IMG/VR virus record: IMGVR_UViG_3300044825_000404
Location: 1-52,032 of that record
From: a virus
Length of the DNA stretch: 52,032 bases
Direction: 5' to 3' (one strand)
Shown here: piece by piece, positions 39,646 to 48,800 of the stretch
Numbering within the stretch: the first letter of the stretch is position 1
Layout: the number at the start of each line of letters is the position of its first letter
Made by a program: the position numbers and the translations under genes
The notes under the pieces: model-generated
Told to the model about the DNA's origin: nothing
Database searches by the model: none
What the model saw: the letters and a program-made list of their open reading frames with translations, nothing else

Positions 39646-40124
39646 CCCATCAAGGCCCGTTCGGCCTCACGACGACGAACCAAGCCAGGAAGAACCCGAC
39701 CGCCGCCCCGGACCCAGAGCATCAACTGCTCCTTTGCGCCCTCCCAGTCCTGGGCGTTGATCTTCCGACGAAGCGTTGAGGTCTGCAGGCGGCCGACTCC
39801 CAGGTTGTACGCAAAATCCACGATCGCGTTGAACTTAGCCCAGTCATTTTCCCGAAGGGCCAAAGTCAAGAGAATCGGGCACTGCCGCACCACCCCTGGG
39901 GCATAGGTGTTGAGCAGGTCCACCTTGAGCCACTGTTCTGCAGTCTCACGAGTGATGGGCGGGTCGTTCATCGTAACCTTGCGCCCATCCGGCCGGAAAA
40001 CAGTCCCGTAGCCCTGCGTAGGGAACCCGGCAGGGCAGACATACGGATAGATCAGACCATCCGACCCAACTCGGTGTAAACCCTCAAACCGACGGCAGAG
40101 TTCCTCTGCGATGTCAAGTTTCAT
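39642..40124 (-). CDS. Endolysin, T4-lysozyme/GH24 type
   Basis: 160 aa, normal for the family. The catalytic triad of the Glu-Cys-Thr type is visible: Glu14 (RRFEGL), Cys30 and Thr36 (YVCPAGFPTQGYGT), with seven extra residues between Glu and Cys. The C-terminal lobe has FNAIVDFAYNLGVGRLQTST. It hydrolyses the glycan strands of peptidoglycan. There is no signal or anchor helix, so release through a holin is expected. It overlaps the holin-like gene upstream by 4 bases and the DUF5872-like gene downstream by 4. Confidence 0.9.
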   Translation of the reverse strand: MKLDIAEELCRRFEGLHRVGSDGLIYPYVCPAGFPTQGYGTVFRPDGRKVTMNDPPITRETAEQWLKVDLLNTYAPGVVRQCPILLTLALRENDWAKFNAIVDFAYNLGVGRLQTSTLRRKINAQDWEGAKEQLMLWVRGGGRVLPGLVRRREAERALMG

Positions 40125-40615
40125 AGCCCACGCTGCTTGAGGGTACGGTCAAGGAACCAGTAGTTGATCGTCCCCGAGACTAGAGCCATGAAGTCGGCCG
40201 TCATCATGGTCTCGAACACCTCACGGGGCGCAGCGCCCTGGAGCCATGCGTTCCAGGCAAACCACAGGTGTACGAAGGACCACAGCAGGATCACCCAGTA
40301 GGTGACCACCGGCCGCACCGAGGCGGACAGAGATGCCGCCCATCCTCCGGCCGCCTTGGCCATCTCGGCCTGCTGATTGATGGCAGCGTTGAAGGCTTCC
40401 ATGACTCCGGTGTCGATGGCCTTGTCACGCTCGGCCCCGATTTCGGCCAACTTCTGCTGACCGCGGATCTGTTCCAACTCGCACTGGCGGTTGAACATCA
40501 GCAGTTCATGGCTGCGCTCGTTCTTCTTGTCAAAGAACTTCAGGACTTCCGGGGCAAGCCGGAAGATGCCCCCGAGCAGGGAGCCGAAGATGCCGCCGCT
40601 AAGTAGTTCAAGCAT
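40121..40615 (-). CDS. Holin-like membrane protein, 164 aa
   Basis: The protein has an N-terminal hydrophobic stretch (LLSGGIFGSLLGGIFRLAPE), a charged coil (residues 30-90), one strong helix (VTYWVILLWSFVHLWFAWNA, residues 103-122) and a C-terminal segment TINYWFLDRTLKQRGL that recalls a family of phage holins. Good ribosome site (GGAGG). It stands between the 123-aa membrane protein and the endolysin, the usual place for a holin. Which of the three small membrane proteins here forms the lethal pore is not decidable from sequence. Confidence 0.65.
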   Translation of the reverse strand: MLELLSGGIFGSLLGGIFRLAPEVLKFFDKKNERSHELLMFNRQCELEQIRGQQKLAEIGAERDKAIDTGVMEAFNAAINQQAEMAKAAGGWAASLSASVRPVVTYWVILLWSFVHLWFAWNAWLQGAAPREVFETMMTADFMALVSGTINYWFLDRTLKQRGL

Positions 40616-40979
40616 TGCTGCCTCCGGTGGAGATTACATCGTCACCTTTGGTGACCGTGACACGATCTCCTTGCACTGTCACGCGCATAGGCTGTTCGGG
40701 CTTGTCGAGCCGGTCGAGTTTCTCAATGAGGGTTTGGATGACCTTGAACTCAGGCTTCTCCTGCTTTTCGGCCGTACCGGCGATTCCGTTCATCATGTTG
40801 ATGAGGGCTACCAAAGCGCCACCGATCATCGTCATCACCGCAGTGATGGCCGCTTCCGACAGGAAGTACGAAGAGCCCACCCCGATCAGCACGATCAGGG
40901 TGATGTAGAAGAGGCCAAACCTGCCGATGGATTTACCGGCAACTTCCTTGGCAGTTTCAATAGGCTTGACCTCTTCCAT
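40608..40979 (-). CDS. Membrane protein of the lysis cassette, 123 aa
   Basis: Two predicted transmembrane helices: FGLFYITLIVLIGVGSSYFL (residues 21-40) and ITAVMTMIGGALVALINMM (45-63), followed by a soluble charged tail (IQTLIEKLDRLDKPEQPMRV). This fits a class II holin or antiholin. It overlaps the downstream holin-like gene by 8 bases and is followed by it on the same transcript. Confidence 0.6.
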   Translation of the reverse strand: MEEVKPIETAKEVAGKSIGRFGLFYITLIVLIGVGSSYFLSEAAITAVMTMIGGALVALINMMNGIAGTAEKQEKPEFKVIQTLIEKLDRLDKPEQPMRVTVQGDRVTVTKGDDVISTGGSNA

Positions 40980-40980
40980 G

Positions 40981-41184
40981 TCAGATCCCCAGTAGGTTCT
41001 TCAGGAACACCGCGGCCACTCCAGGCCCAAGAAGTACAGCGACGATCGTGATGTAGAGCAGATACTCGATGTTCCGCATCCGCCTGCTACCGTCTTCGAG
41101 GCGCTTTTCAATGACCTCGTAGCGTTGGGCGCACACAGCCTCATGCACAGCAAACCGGGTTTCAATCGGCTCGTCCACGATCAT
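40981..41184 (-). CDS. XhlA-like membrane protein, 67 aa
   Basis: A short coil (VHEAVCAQRYEVIEKRLEDG, residues 13-32) followed by one C-terminal transmembrane helix (YLLYITIVAVLLGPGVAAVF). This is the architecture of XhlA/hemolysin-type small lysis proteins. The start overlaps the stop of the upstream fibre gene (ATGA), and the stop falls two bases before the next start. First of three membrane proteins ahead of the endolysin. Confidence 0.6.
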   Translation of the reverse strand: MIVDEPIETRFAVHEAVCAQRYEVIEKRLEDGSRRMRNIEYLLYITIVAVLLGPGVAAVFLKNLLGI

Positions 41185-42392
41185 CCTTTCAGTTTCTCAA
41201 GTTCAGCGGAAAGTTCTTGCACCGCCTTTACTAGGGCGTAGATGACGGCATCAGAAGAGACGGACAGCAACCCGTTGTCATTTGTCCGAACACACTCCGG
41301 CATGACCTGCTGCAGTTCTTGGGCGATAAAGCCCGTCACAAGCCGGTCCGGATCAAGACCGATGGCCAGGGGGACGCCGTTCTCGTCTTTTGGCATCTCA
41401 CCCTCAGGCTTGTAGTTGAAGTTGCGGACGCGCAGTTGCTTGATCTCGGCAAGACCCTTGGGCGAGTCCACGATGTTGCGCTTGATGCGCTCGTCTGAGG
41501 TTGTCTCCCAGGTGGTGACGTTCTTGGCGTTGTAGGCCCCGTTGGTGCCGCCGATGAAGGCCGTCTGCGTACCCTTGCCAGTCAGACCACTGCCGATGAC
41601 CAGTTCAAAAGTGACGTTGTTGGCACTTGCCGCCGCAGAAGTGCCGATGTAGGTGTTGTCAGACCCGGTAGTGAGGTTCGTCGTCGTGGAAGCCGCACCG
41701 TTGCCGATGATGACATTGTTGGAGCCGGTGTTGACAAAGTCACCCGCTTCGTATCCCAAGCAGGTGTTGTTGGTTCCGACATTGATCCGGGCGCCCGCGA
41801 AATAACCAATACCGGTATTACCGGTGCCAGTAGTTATTTTGTTTAGCGCCAAGTAACCAAGGGCTGTTGCGCCGCTTCCGGTATAAGAAGTGCAAGTATC
41901 ATCACCTACAGCAACATTACCAATCCCTGTGCTGTTTGAGACAAGAGAACTTGAGCCAATCGCAATATTGGAGATTCCTGAATTCAAACTTCCTAGAGCG
42001 GTTGATCCTATTGCAATATTGAAACTCGCCGAAATTGCGTTTGCAAGAGCGTTAGATCCAACAGCAACGTTATCACTTCCGGTCGTTAGATCTGCCCCCG
42101 CAAACTCTCCAACAAACACATTTCTAACGCCAGAAGTGACTACAGAACCCGCGGCGTTTCCAAGAAAAGTAGAAGAACCGGGGGTCTCAAATGTGGTCGT
42201 GGTCTTGCCAATCAACGCGGCAGCAGCCTTGGTGGCAATCGTCTGAACAGACCCAGTGCTGTCCTTGTAGAACAACTTCCCATCAAAGGCGTTGATGGCC
42301 AGTTCGCCGTTGGCAAGGTTACCCGCCGTCGGCGCTGCCGAAGGGGTGGCCGAGTAGTAGATCTTGATGGGGGTGTAGCCTGTCTGAGCCAT
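41181..42392 (-). CDS. Tail fibre with YadA-like head repeats and S74 chaperone tip
   Basis: 403 aa. After an N-terminal attachment segment (TPIKIYYSATPSAAPTAGNL) come 14-residue repeats of the trimeric adhesin head type, such as NVAVGSNALANAIS and NIAIGSTALGSLNS (residues about 80-275). The C-terminus is an S74 intramolecular chaperone: ETTSDERIKRN with Ser near 299 and the nearby Lys, then GLAEIKQLRVRNFNYKP. That tip folds the trimer and cuts itself off. The repeat section (41830-42170) is AT-richer, a hint of exchange. Confidence 0.85.
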   Translation of the reverse strand: MAQTGYTPIKIYYSATPSAAPTAGNLANGELAINAFDGKLFYKDSTGSVQTIATKAAAALIGKTTTTFETPGSSTFLGNAAGSVVTSGVRNVFVGEFAGADLTTGSDNVAVGSNALANAISASFNIAIGSTALGSLNSGISNIAIGSSSLVSNSTGIGNVAVGDDTCTSYTGSGATALGYLALNKITTGTGNTGIGYFAGARINVGTNNTCLGYEAGDFVNTGSNNVIIGNGAASTTTNLTTGSDNTYIGTSAAASANNVTFELVIGSGLTGKGTQTAFIGGTNGAYNAKNVTTWETTSDERIKRNIVDSPKGLAEIKQLRVRNFNYKPEGEMPKDENGVPLAIGLDPDRLVTGFIAQELQQVMPECVRTNDNGLLSVSSDAVIYALVKAVQELSAELEKLKG

Positions 42393-42395
42393 GGT

Positions 42396-42569
42396 TCACT
42401 CCTGCTTCTGTTCTTCCTCTTTGGGAGGATCTTGAGGTGCCAACTGGGCTTCTGCCTGCGTCTTGACCTTCATGGCCACAGGGAATGCTCCAGACTTGGT
42501 GGGAAGTTCACTCAGCCCCGCGAGGATGAGTTGGATGTCTTCAATGGTGAGGTTTTTTAGAGTCAGCAT
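42396..42569 (-). CDS. Small fibre-linked protein, 57 aa
   Basis: I choose the ATG at 42569 (MLTLKNLTIEDIQLILAGLS), which overlaps the end of the large adhesin gene; the longer frame would need a TTG start. The protein is one or two short helices with an acidic Gln/Lys/Glu tail (QDPPKEEEQKQE). It sits between two fibre genes, and may be an assembly chaperone, but I know no family with proof of this. Confidence 0.5.
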   Translation of the reverse strand: MLTLKNLTIEDIQLILAGLSELPTKSGAFPVAMKVKTQAEAQLAPQDPPKEEEQKQE

Positions 42570-42573
42570 ATTT

Positions 42574-45500
42574 TTACTCAAAAAGCAACAAGAAGTTTGC
42601 CGTTACTGGCGGCGGCACATAAATCGGGAACACAGATATGTCTTTTATGTAGACATAGTTCGTTGAACCACCAGAGGAGAAAGCCCAACCAGAGTTGTTG
42701 CCGCCATCAGTGCTGTTCGCGCCTGCATACCAAAATCCGATTGCCCTTGTTAGGGTTGCTCTAAGCCCTGGAACTGAGGTGTATATCCTCACCACATTAC
42801 TAACATTACCAGTATAGGTAAAGTTGTTTATTGTTTGGGTTGTACCGCTAGTAAATACAAGTTGCTGAAATGCGCCGTTTGCTAGGGTGGCAAATGTATT
42901 ACTCCCGCCCACACTCAAAGTGTTTGCGGTTGTGCCATTGTTATTTGTAACCGTCCCAAATGTAAGGCCGCCGCCTAAAAATGATTTATTGCTTGCATTT
43001 GTTAAAGAAATAGATGAAGAAGCGCCAGAAAATGTAAGTCCTGATGAGTTGTCAAAGTTAATTGGCCCTGTGCCCGCACAACTAATGGTGCTAGTGCCAA
43101 AATTTATAGTTCTAGTGTTTGAGTTAGAACTAGTAATTGATGAGCAAGTTACATTGTAGTTTTGAGTGCTATAAGAGCCCCTGGTTATCGTAATGCTTGC
43201 AGCAGATGACAAAAACGCATCACCATGCCTAAAGTCGCAGGAAGGATTATCAATATTTATTGAGTTTCCTCCTTTGGCGGCAGTGGTAAATGTTTGAGTT
43301 GAAGATCCTCTAAAAAAATATGTTCCAGTGTAAAGATTAGTCACGCCAGATCCATAAGTTACATTGCCATGTATGTAACTAACTTGGCTTCCTGACCATG
43401 TGACAACAGTTGTTCGGGCTGAAAAATCTATGGTTCCAATGTTCCAACCGGTGTTTACTGTTATTTGAGTGGCCGCCCCTGCGTCATCAAACACCGCCGT
43501 GTCTTGAGCCAAGGGGAAGTTGTTTGCGGCAGGAGACCCTCCACTGGTAAGGGCCCACCCAGTAGAAGACCAGTTCTGGGTTCCGGTCAAGTTCCAATAG
43601 ACCGTCTTTGGCGCATCAAAACCGATGCCGCTGTTGTTGCCGCAGTCACCTATACGAGTGCCACCAGTCCATGTACCAGTTCCTGCTGCAACGATGTCTT
43701 TGAAATCAATGTCGCTCAAACCGACCACAGTACCTGCCGTGATGGTTCTTTGCACCCCAGGAGGCTCACTTACATAGGTTCTTCTCTGTGTTACAGAACC
43801 ACCCGCACCAAGGTCAAAAGTCCCTGTGACTGTGACATTACCGTACAGCACAGCAAACAAAACACCCGTCGTCGAGGTTTGTGAGGGAACTGTCAACGTG
43901 CCATAGGTTGTGTTCCCATAGAAATTTGGGTTAACCGATGACGATGACATCAATGCACTGCCAAAACTCGCAGTTATTCCACTGAACCCAAGAGTAACGA
44001 ACGATGAAGTAGAAACAATACTTGCGGTGTTGGCGGTGACCGTTAATCCTGAAGAGTTTCCTGACGAACCAACGCCAGTTGTTGCATTGAGAGTGCTAGA
44101 ACCGAATGTGTATGTCCTTGTCGGCGTATACGATACACTGACAGTGGTTATGCTGTTGCAGGTTACGGTGTTGTTGGCAGTGTCAAATGTGCCTTGTTCT
44201 AGGTTGATAGTTCCAAACCCGCAATTCAACGATCCCCCAAGAGTTATTGTTCCTCCTGGAGAGTTAATAGTAACGCCACCTATGTTTCTTCCGCCAGTAT
44301 TCAAAGTCGCCGCACTTCTTGCGAAGAACGACATGGTGCCGCTACCACTAGTAAAAGTGCTAGTTCCGTTGAGAATAAAGTCCCCATACATAATTGTGGG
44401 GTTGTTGATATTAAGAGTTACACCGTTTGTTCTGCTGCTTGTATTGATGGACTTGACATTAAATGCGGCAAGTGTAAGTGTAGTACCACTATTTAAGCCT
44501 GCGTTGTCAATAATTACATCATCTTGAGCAAGAGGAAAATCATTGACAGATGCCGTCCCGCCACTTGTGGTCGTCCAAATGGTCGCCGTCCAACTTGAAC
44601 TAATCGTCCCTGCGGCAATATATTTGTTGACCCCGGCTGAAAATGTGATGCCAGAGTTGCCAAGGGCGTTGCCTAGTCTTGTCCCGCTCCATGGGGCAGA
44701 TGCGCCAGTAACTGCGATGTCCATGAAGTCAACATCAGACAAAGCAGAAACAGCGGCAACATTGAAGGTTCTCGTAGCGCCCGGTTGGTTAGACCTAAGA
44801 AAGTACCTTCTGGTTGGGGACAAGCCAGTAATGGTGAATGTCCCGTTTATGGTTTGATTTCCATAAACATTTATTGTGACTAATCCAGTTCCTGCGCTTA
44901 ATGCGCCTAGGGTGAAATTGTTGTATACGTTGTTCCCGTATATGTTACTAATGATAATCCCGCTGCCGCAAGTGACATTATTAAATGTAACAGTGTTAGA
45001 GCCTTGTGTCCCAAAACTCCCTGCAGATGTAAGAAACTGAATTGTTGATGTTCCGGCATTGAATGAAACAAAATCATTCAACAAGAAATTGCCAAAATTG
45101 CTGACAAAAAATGTAGAAGATCCAAGATTGACTGCTGATGCAACACTTGGTTGGGCAAAAAAACCGCCACAGTTTACTAGGTAACCGTTAGTGTTAAAAG
45201 TTCCTGCAGATAGAGTTAATTGTCCGCATACTAAACTAGAGCCAAGATTAAAAGTTCCTCCAACACAGTTAATGAAAACCTGTCCGGTTGTCAGTTGAGT
45301 TCCGTTTGTGGTGCAAGTTTGGCTTGCTGTAGACTGAAAGTAAACACTTCCAGTGTAAGTCCTTGAAACGCCAGTAGCGGCAAATGTCAAGTCTCCATAA
45401 ATGAACCAAGCGGCACTTCCGGCAATAGTTACTACCCCAGATGTAGGGCCGCTTATATTGCAAGATTTGCAAACAGCGCCAGTTGAAATAGTTACCGTAT

Positions 45501-45660
45501 ATCCAAGTCCACTGCTTGATGCCGAGTCAAAGATGACATCATCTTCCGCGCTAGGGGCGCGAGTTGATAGGATGGTTCTGCCAGGGTTTGTGTACCACCG
45601 GCCAGTAACCGTGAAGCCATCCCAAGCATTGCTTCCGCCGCCCCAGTAGAGAGTAGCCAT
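42574..45660 (-). CDS. Adhesin-like tail fibre with three large beta modules, 1028 aa
   Basis: The protein consists of three related modules of about 330 residues. Each opens with a Trp-rich box (WGGGSNAWDG.....RW; SSSWTATIWTTTSGG; QNWSSTGWALTSGG), followed by an acidic strand (AEDDVIFDSA; LAQDDVIIDNAG; LAQDTAVFDDAG), then repeated Ser/Thr/Gly-rich strands likely to form a right-handed beta-helix. The GC content is clearly lower than in the flanking genes, which suggests recent acquisition. It probably contacts the host surface. Confidence 0.65.
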   Translation of the reverse strand: MATLYWGGGSNAWDGFTVTGRWYTNPGRTILSTRAPSAEDDVIFDSASSSGLGYTVTISTGAVCKSCNISGPTSGVVTIAGSAAWFIYGDLTFAATGVSRTYTGSVYFQSTASQTCTTNGTQLTTGQVFINCVGGTFNLGSSLVCGQLTLSAGTFNTNGYLVNCGGFFAQPSVASAVNLGSSTFFVSNFGNFLLNDFVSFNAGTSTIQFLTSAGSFGTQGSNTVTFNNVTCGSGIIISNIYGNNVYNNFTLGALSAGTGLVTINVYGNQTINGTFTITGLSPTRRYFLRSNQPGATRTFNVAAVSALSDVDFMDIAVTGASAPWSGTRLGNALGNSGITFSAGVNKYIAAGTISSSWTATIWTTTSGGTASVNDFPLAQDDVIIDNAGLNSGTTLTLAAFNVKSINTSSRTNGVTLNINNPTIMYGDFILNGTSTFTSGSGTMSFFARSAATLNTGGRNIGGVTINSPGGTITLGGSLNCGFGTINLEQGTFDTANNTVTCNSITTVSVSYTPTRTYTFGSSTLNATTGVGSSGNSSGLTVTANTASIVSTSSFVTLGFSGITASFGSALMSSSSVNPNFYGNTTYGTLTVPSQTSTTGVLFAVLYGNVTVTGTFDLGAGGSVTQRRTYVSEPPGVQRTITAGTVVGLSDIDFKDIVAAGTGTWTGGTRIGDCGNNSGIGFDAPKTVYWNLTGTQNWSSTGWALTSGGSPAANNFPLAQDTAVFDDAGAATQITVNTGWNIGTIDFSARTTVVTWSGSQVSYIHGNVTYGSGVTNLYTGTYFFRGSSTQTFTTAAKGGNSINIDNPSCDFRHGDAFLSSAASITITRGSYSTQNYNVTCSSITSSNSNTRTINFGTSTISCAGTGPINFDNSSGLTFSGASSSISLTNASNKSFLGGGLTFGTVTNNNGTTANTLSVGGSNTFATLANGAFQQLVFTSGTTQTINNFTYTGNVSNVVRIYTSVPGLRATLTRAIGFWYAGANSTDGGNNSGWAFSSGGSTNYVYIKDISVFPIYVPPPVTANFLLLFE

Positions 45661-45661
45661 A

Positions 45662-45874
45662 TCAAACCCTCTGGTACTTCACGCCATCAATTTCAATGAA
45701 CTCTGGCTCAGGCTCAGGCTGCGGAGGGTTGTCCATGTACGCAACCCAGTTGTCCACGCGCTGCTGCATCATGGCTTCGATGTCGGCTTGAGAAAGCGTG
45801 TGGTCATCGGGAAGCGTGATGGCATCCCGGTACATACCATGGCGGGTTTCGCGCTCAAAGTCGATCTTGATCAT
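45662..45874 (-). CDS. Small fibre-linked protein, 70 aa
   Basis: An acidic protein: FERETRHGMYRDAITLPDDH, TLSQADIEAMMQQRVDNW, then a Pro/Glu linker and a small hairpin IEIDGVKYQRV. Proteins of this size and layout often follow large fibre genes in related phages. A chaperone role is a guess from position. It overlaps the fibre gene stop region closely. Confidence 0.55.
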   Translation of the reverse strand: MIKIDFERETRHGMYRDAITLPDDHTLSQADIEAMMQQRVDNWVAYMDNPPQPEPEPEFIEIDGVKYQRV

Positions 45875-45877
45875 GGA

Positions 45878-48800
45878 TTAAGCCTGTGTAACTACTGCGA
45901 CGACATCCCAACGGGTGTTGGCGGCGTTGTAGATGCAACCCACATAGGTCATCTTGGATGCCGTCGTGGACGTTGGCAGAGTCACACCAATCACCGTGTA
46001 GGTGGCATTCCAAGAGATCGTCTGTGAAGATCCATTGTCCAAGATTCTGATGATCAACTTGGTTCCATCCACAGGCGTTCCGGTTGGTGCTGCAACCGTC
46101 AACCCTACAGCCTGTGCAGTCAAGTTGTACTGATCCGCAACACTTACATCAGGCGTTAAGGTGGCTGTGGATGTCGTTGATGAGACTCGTGGGTCAATGC
46201 GCTTGTTGGTCAGAGTTGCCGTGCCGGTTCCAGTCACGAAGCCTGCGGCAGCGTTGGCGGCGTTGCCCAAAGCGGTCAGGACGCCTGTTCCTGTCGTCGT
46301 GGTGGACGGAGCGCCACCTGCACCACCACCGATAACCAGGGCACTTGCGGTCAGCGCGGCTGACGAGGCAAGAGTGCCGGTGGCGGAGTAATACAGCACC
46401 CCGCCAGAGGTTCCAGATGTGAGTCCCGTGCCGCCGTTGGCTACCGGCAAAGTGCCTGAGACATGGGTCGTCAGGCCAATCTTGCCGTACGAAGGCGCAA
46501 CCCCCACGCCGCCAGAGATCAGCGCATTGCCTGTTGCAACATCGGCCAACCTAGAAAGGGCAGTCGTAGTGGAGGCAAAAAGAAGGTCGCCCACCGCATA
46601 GGAAGACTGCCCTGTACCGCCGTTGGTCGCAGCAAGAGTGCCTGTAACTGCCGTGCCAAGAGGAATACTTGTCAGCCCTGCACCAGACCCAGAGAACTGG
46701 GTGGTGGCCGTTACTGTCGTGCCGCGCACTGTAGAGGCCGTCGAAGCGCCTACCGATGTGCCTTCAATCGTCCCGCCCGTAATCGCCACACTGTTGGCGT
46801 TCTGGGTAGACATGGTGCCCAGGCCGGTGATGTCCGTGTTGGGGATCGTAGAAGAGGCCGTGAAGGCGCTCGTGCCGTTGCCCTTGACATAGCCAGTCAG
46901 GGTGGCGGCTCCAGTGCCTCCGTTGGCCACATTCAGCGTACCGGCAAGGGTAATGGTGCCGCTTGTGGTGATCGGGCCGCCAGAAGTAGTTAGGCCGGTA
47001 GTCCCGCCAGAGACATCTACAGAAGTAACGGTGCCGCCCGCGGATGCGGTTGCCGAGATGGTGATCCCGCCTGCGCTGTTGGTGATGAAGACGTTGGTTC
47101 CGGCCGTCAGTGTGGCTAGGGTGTAGCCAGTACCGTTACCGATGGGCAGTTGACCATTGGTAGGCGTGGAAGTCAGCCCTGTACCGCCGTAGGCAACCGA
47201 AATTGGGTTGGCGTTCCAAGTCCCTGCCGTCAGGGTTCCAACACCCGTGATACCCGTGTAGGAACCGCTCAAACGGCCAGTTCCTAGGGTTCCTGAGGTG
47301 ATGTTGGAGGCGTTGGTGGTGTCGGTCGTTGCTGAGGCTGCAAGACCTGATACAGCGCCCGCAGAGATGGCGATAGGGGTATCGGTGACCGAAGTCACCC
47401 GACCATAGGTGTCCACGGCGAACACCGGAACCTGGGAAGCAGAGCCGTAGGTAGCCGCAGTCACACCGGAGGTGGCCAAGGCGATCGTGATCGGCGCAGA
47501 GCCGTCGTAACTTGTGCCCGTCAGTCCGGCGCCGATTGTCAGCGCGTTGGGGTTGGCCGCCGTAATGGTTCCGGATCCACCCAAGGAGATTGCCGTGCCG
47601 TTGACCGTGACCGAACTGTTTTGCAGTTGAGCGTTGGTGATCGACCCAGAGGTGATCTGGTTGGCGTTGATCGCAATCGGGGTGTTGCTTGCACTGGTGA
47701 CCTGACCTTGAGCGTTGATCGCCAGGGTCGGAACCGAAGAAGCAGTGCCGTAAGTAGAAGCACTTACACCCGTGTTGGTGATGCTGAACTGGGTGCCGGA
47801 CAGGGTCAGGCCGGTGCCTGCGCTGTAGATCTGGGCCGACGATATTTGGGCGAATGTGATGTTCGTCGTGCCGAAGGTGATCACGCCGGATGTGTTGCAG
47901 GTGTAGGTCTCACCCGCTCCCGTCGCGCCTTCCTGAACGAAAACAGTAGAGCCTTCGCTCAAGCCATTCGCGCTGTTGATGACGTAGGTGTTCGCGTCAG
48001 ACGCTCGGGTCAAGACCCAATTTGTCGAGCCAGAACCTACGTTTGAGACTACATAGATGCCGTTTTGCGTCTGGTTGGTCTGCTGATAAACCAACACACG
48101 GTCATTAACAGCAACTGTCACGCCATCAATCGACAGCGCAACTTGAGTCCCGGCGTTGGTCAGCGTAGCACCCACACCGGCAACGCCGTTGTTGTATGTG
48201 GCATTCAGGTTGATCGGAGACTCAACGCGAACAGGTTGGTGGAAGTGAATACCACTCGCCACAAGGCCGTCAACGTAAGACTTGTTGGTAATGTCCGTCG
48301 CGTTGACTGGCGTGGTGCTGATCGTGCCGGTGGTGGTGGCAATCGAGGAGAACGTGCCTGCCGCGGGGGTTGACGCGCCTATCGTTGTGCCGTTGATCGT
48401 TCCGCCGGTGATGGCCACAGAACTAGCGTTCTGCGTGGACATCGTCCCAAGCCCAGACACCTGCGTGTTCGCTATGGCGATCGGGGACTCAGACAAGGCC
48501 GTGAGTTGCCCCTGAGCATTGACCGTGGCCGACAGAGTCTTGGTTGCATCTCCGTAGGATCCCGCCGACACGCCTGTGTTCGAGATGGCCACAGTAACCG
48601 GCGTTGAGCCGTTGTAACTCGTACCGCTAAGGCCCGTGCCGATGGTCAGAGGATTGGCCGCAGTAGCCGTAATGGTTCCGCTACCACCTAGGGAGATCGT
48701 GGTTCCGTTGACCGTCAGCGAACTGTTGGCCAACTGGGCATTGCTGACTGTTCCGCTCAGGTCGGATGTCGGGACAGTAGAAGACGCCGTGAATGCGGAA

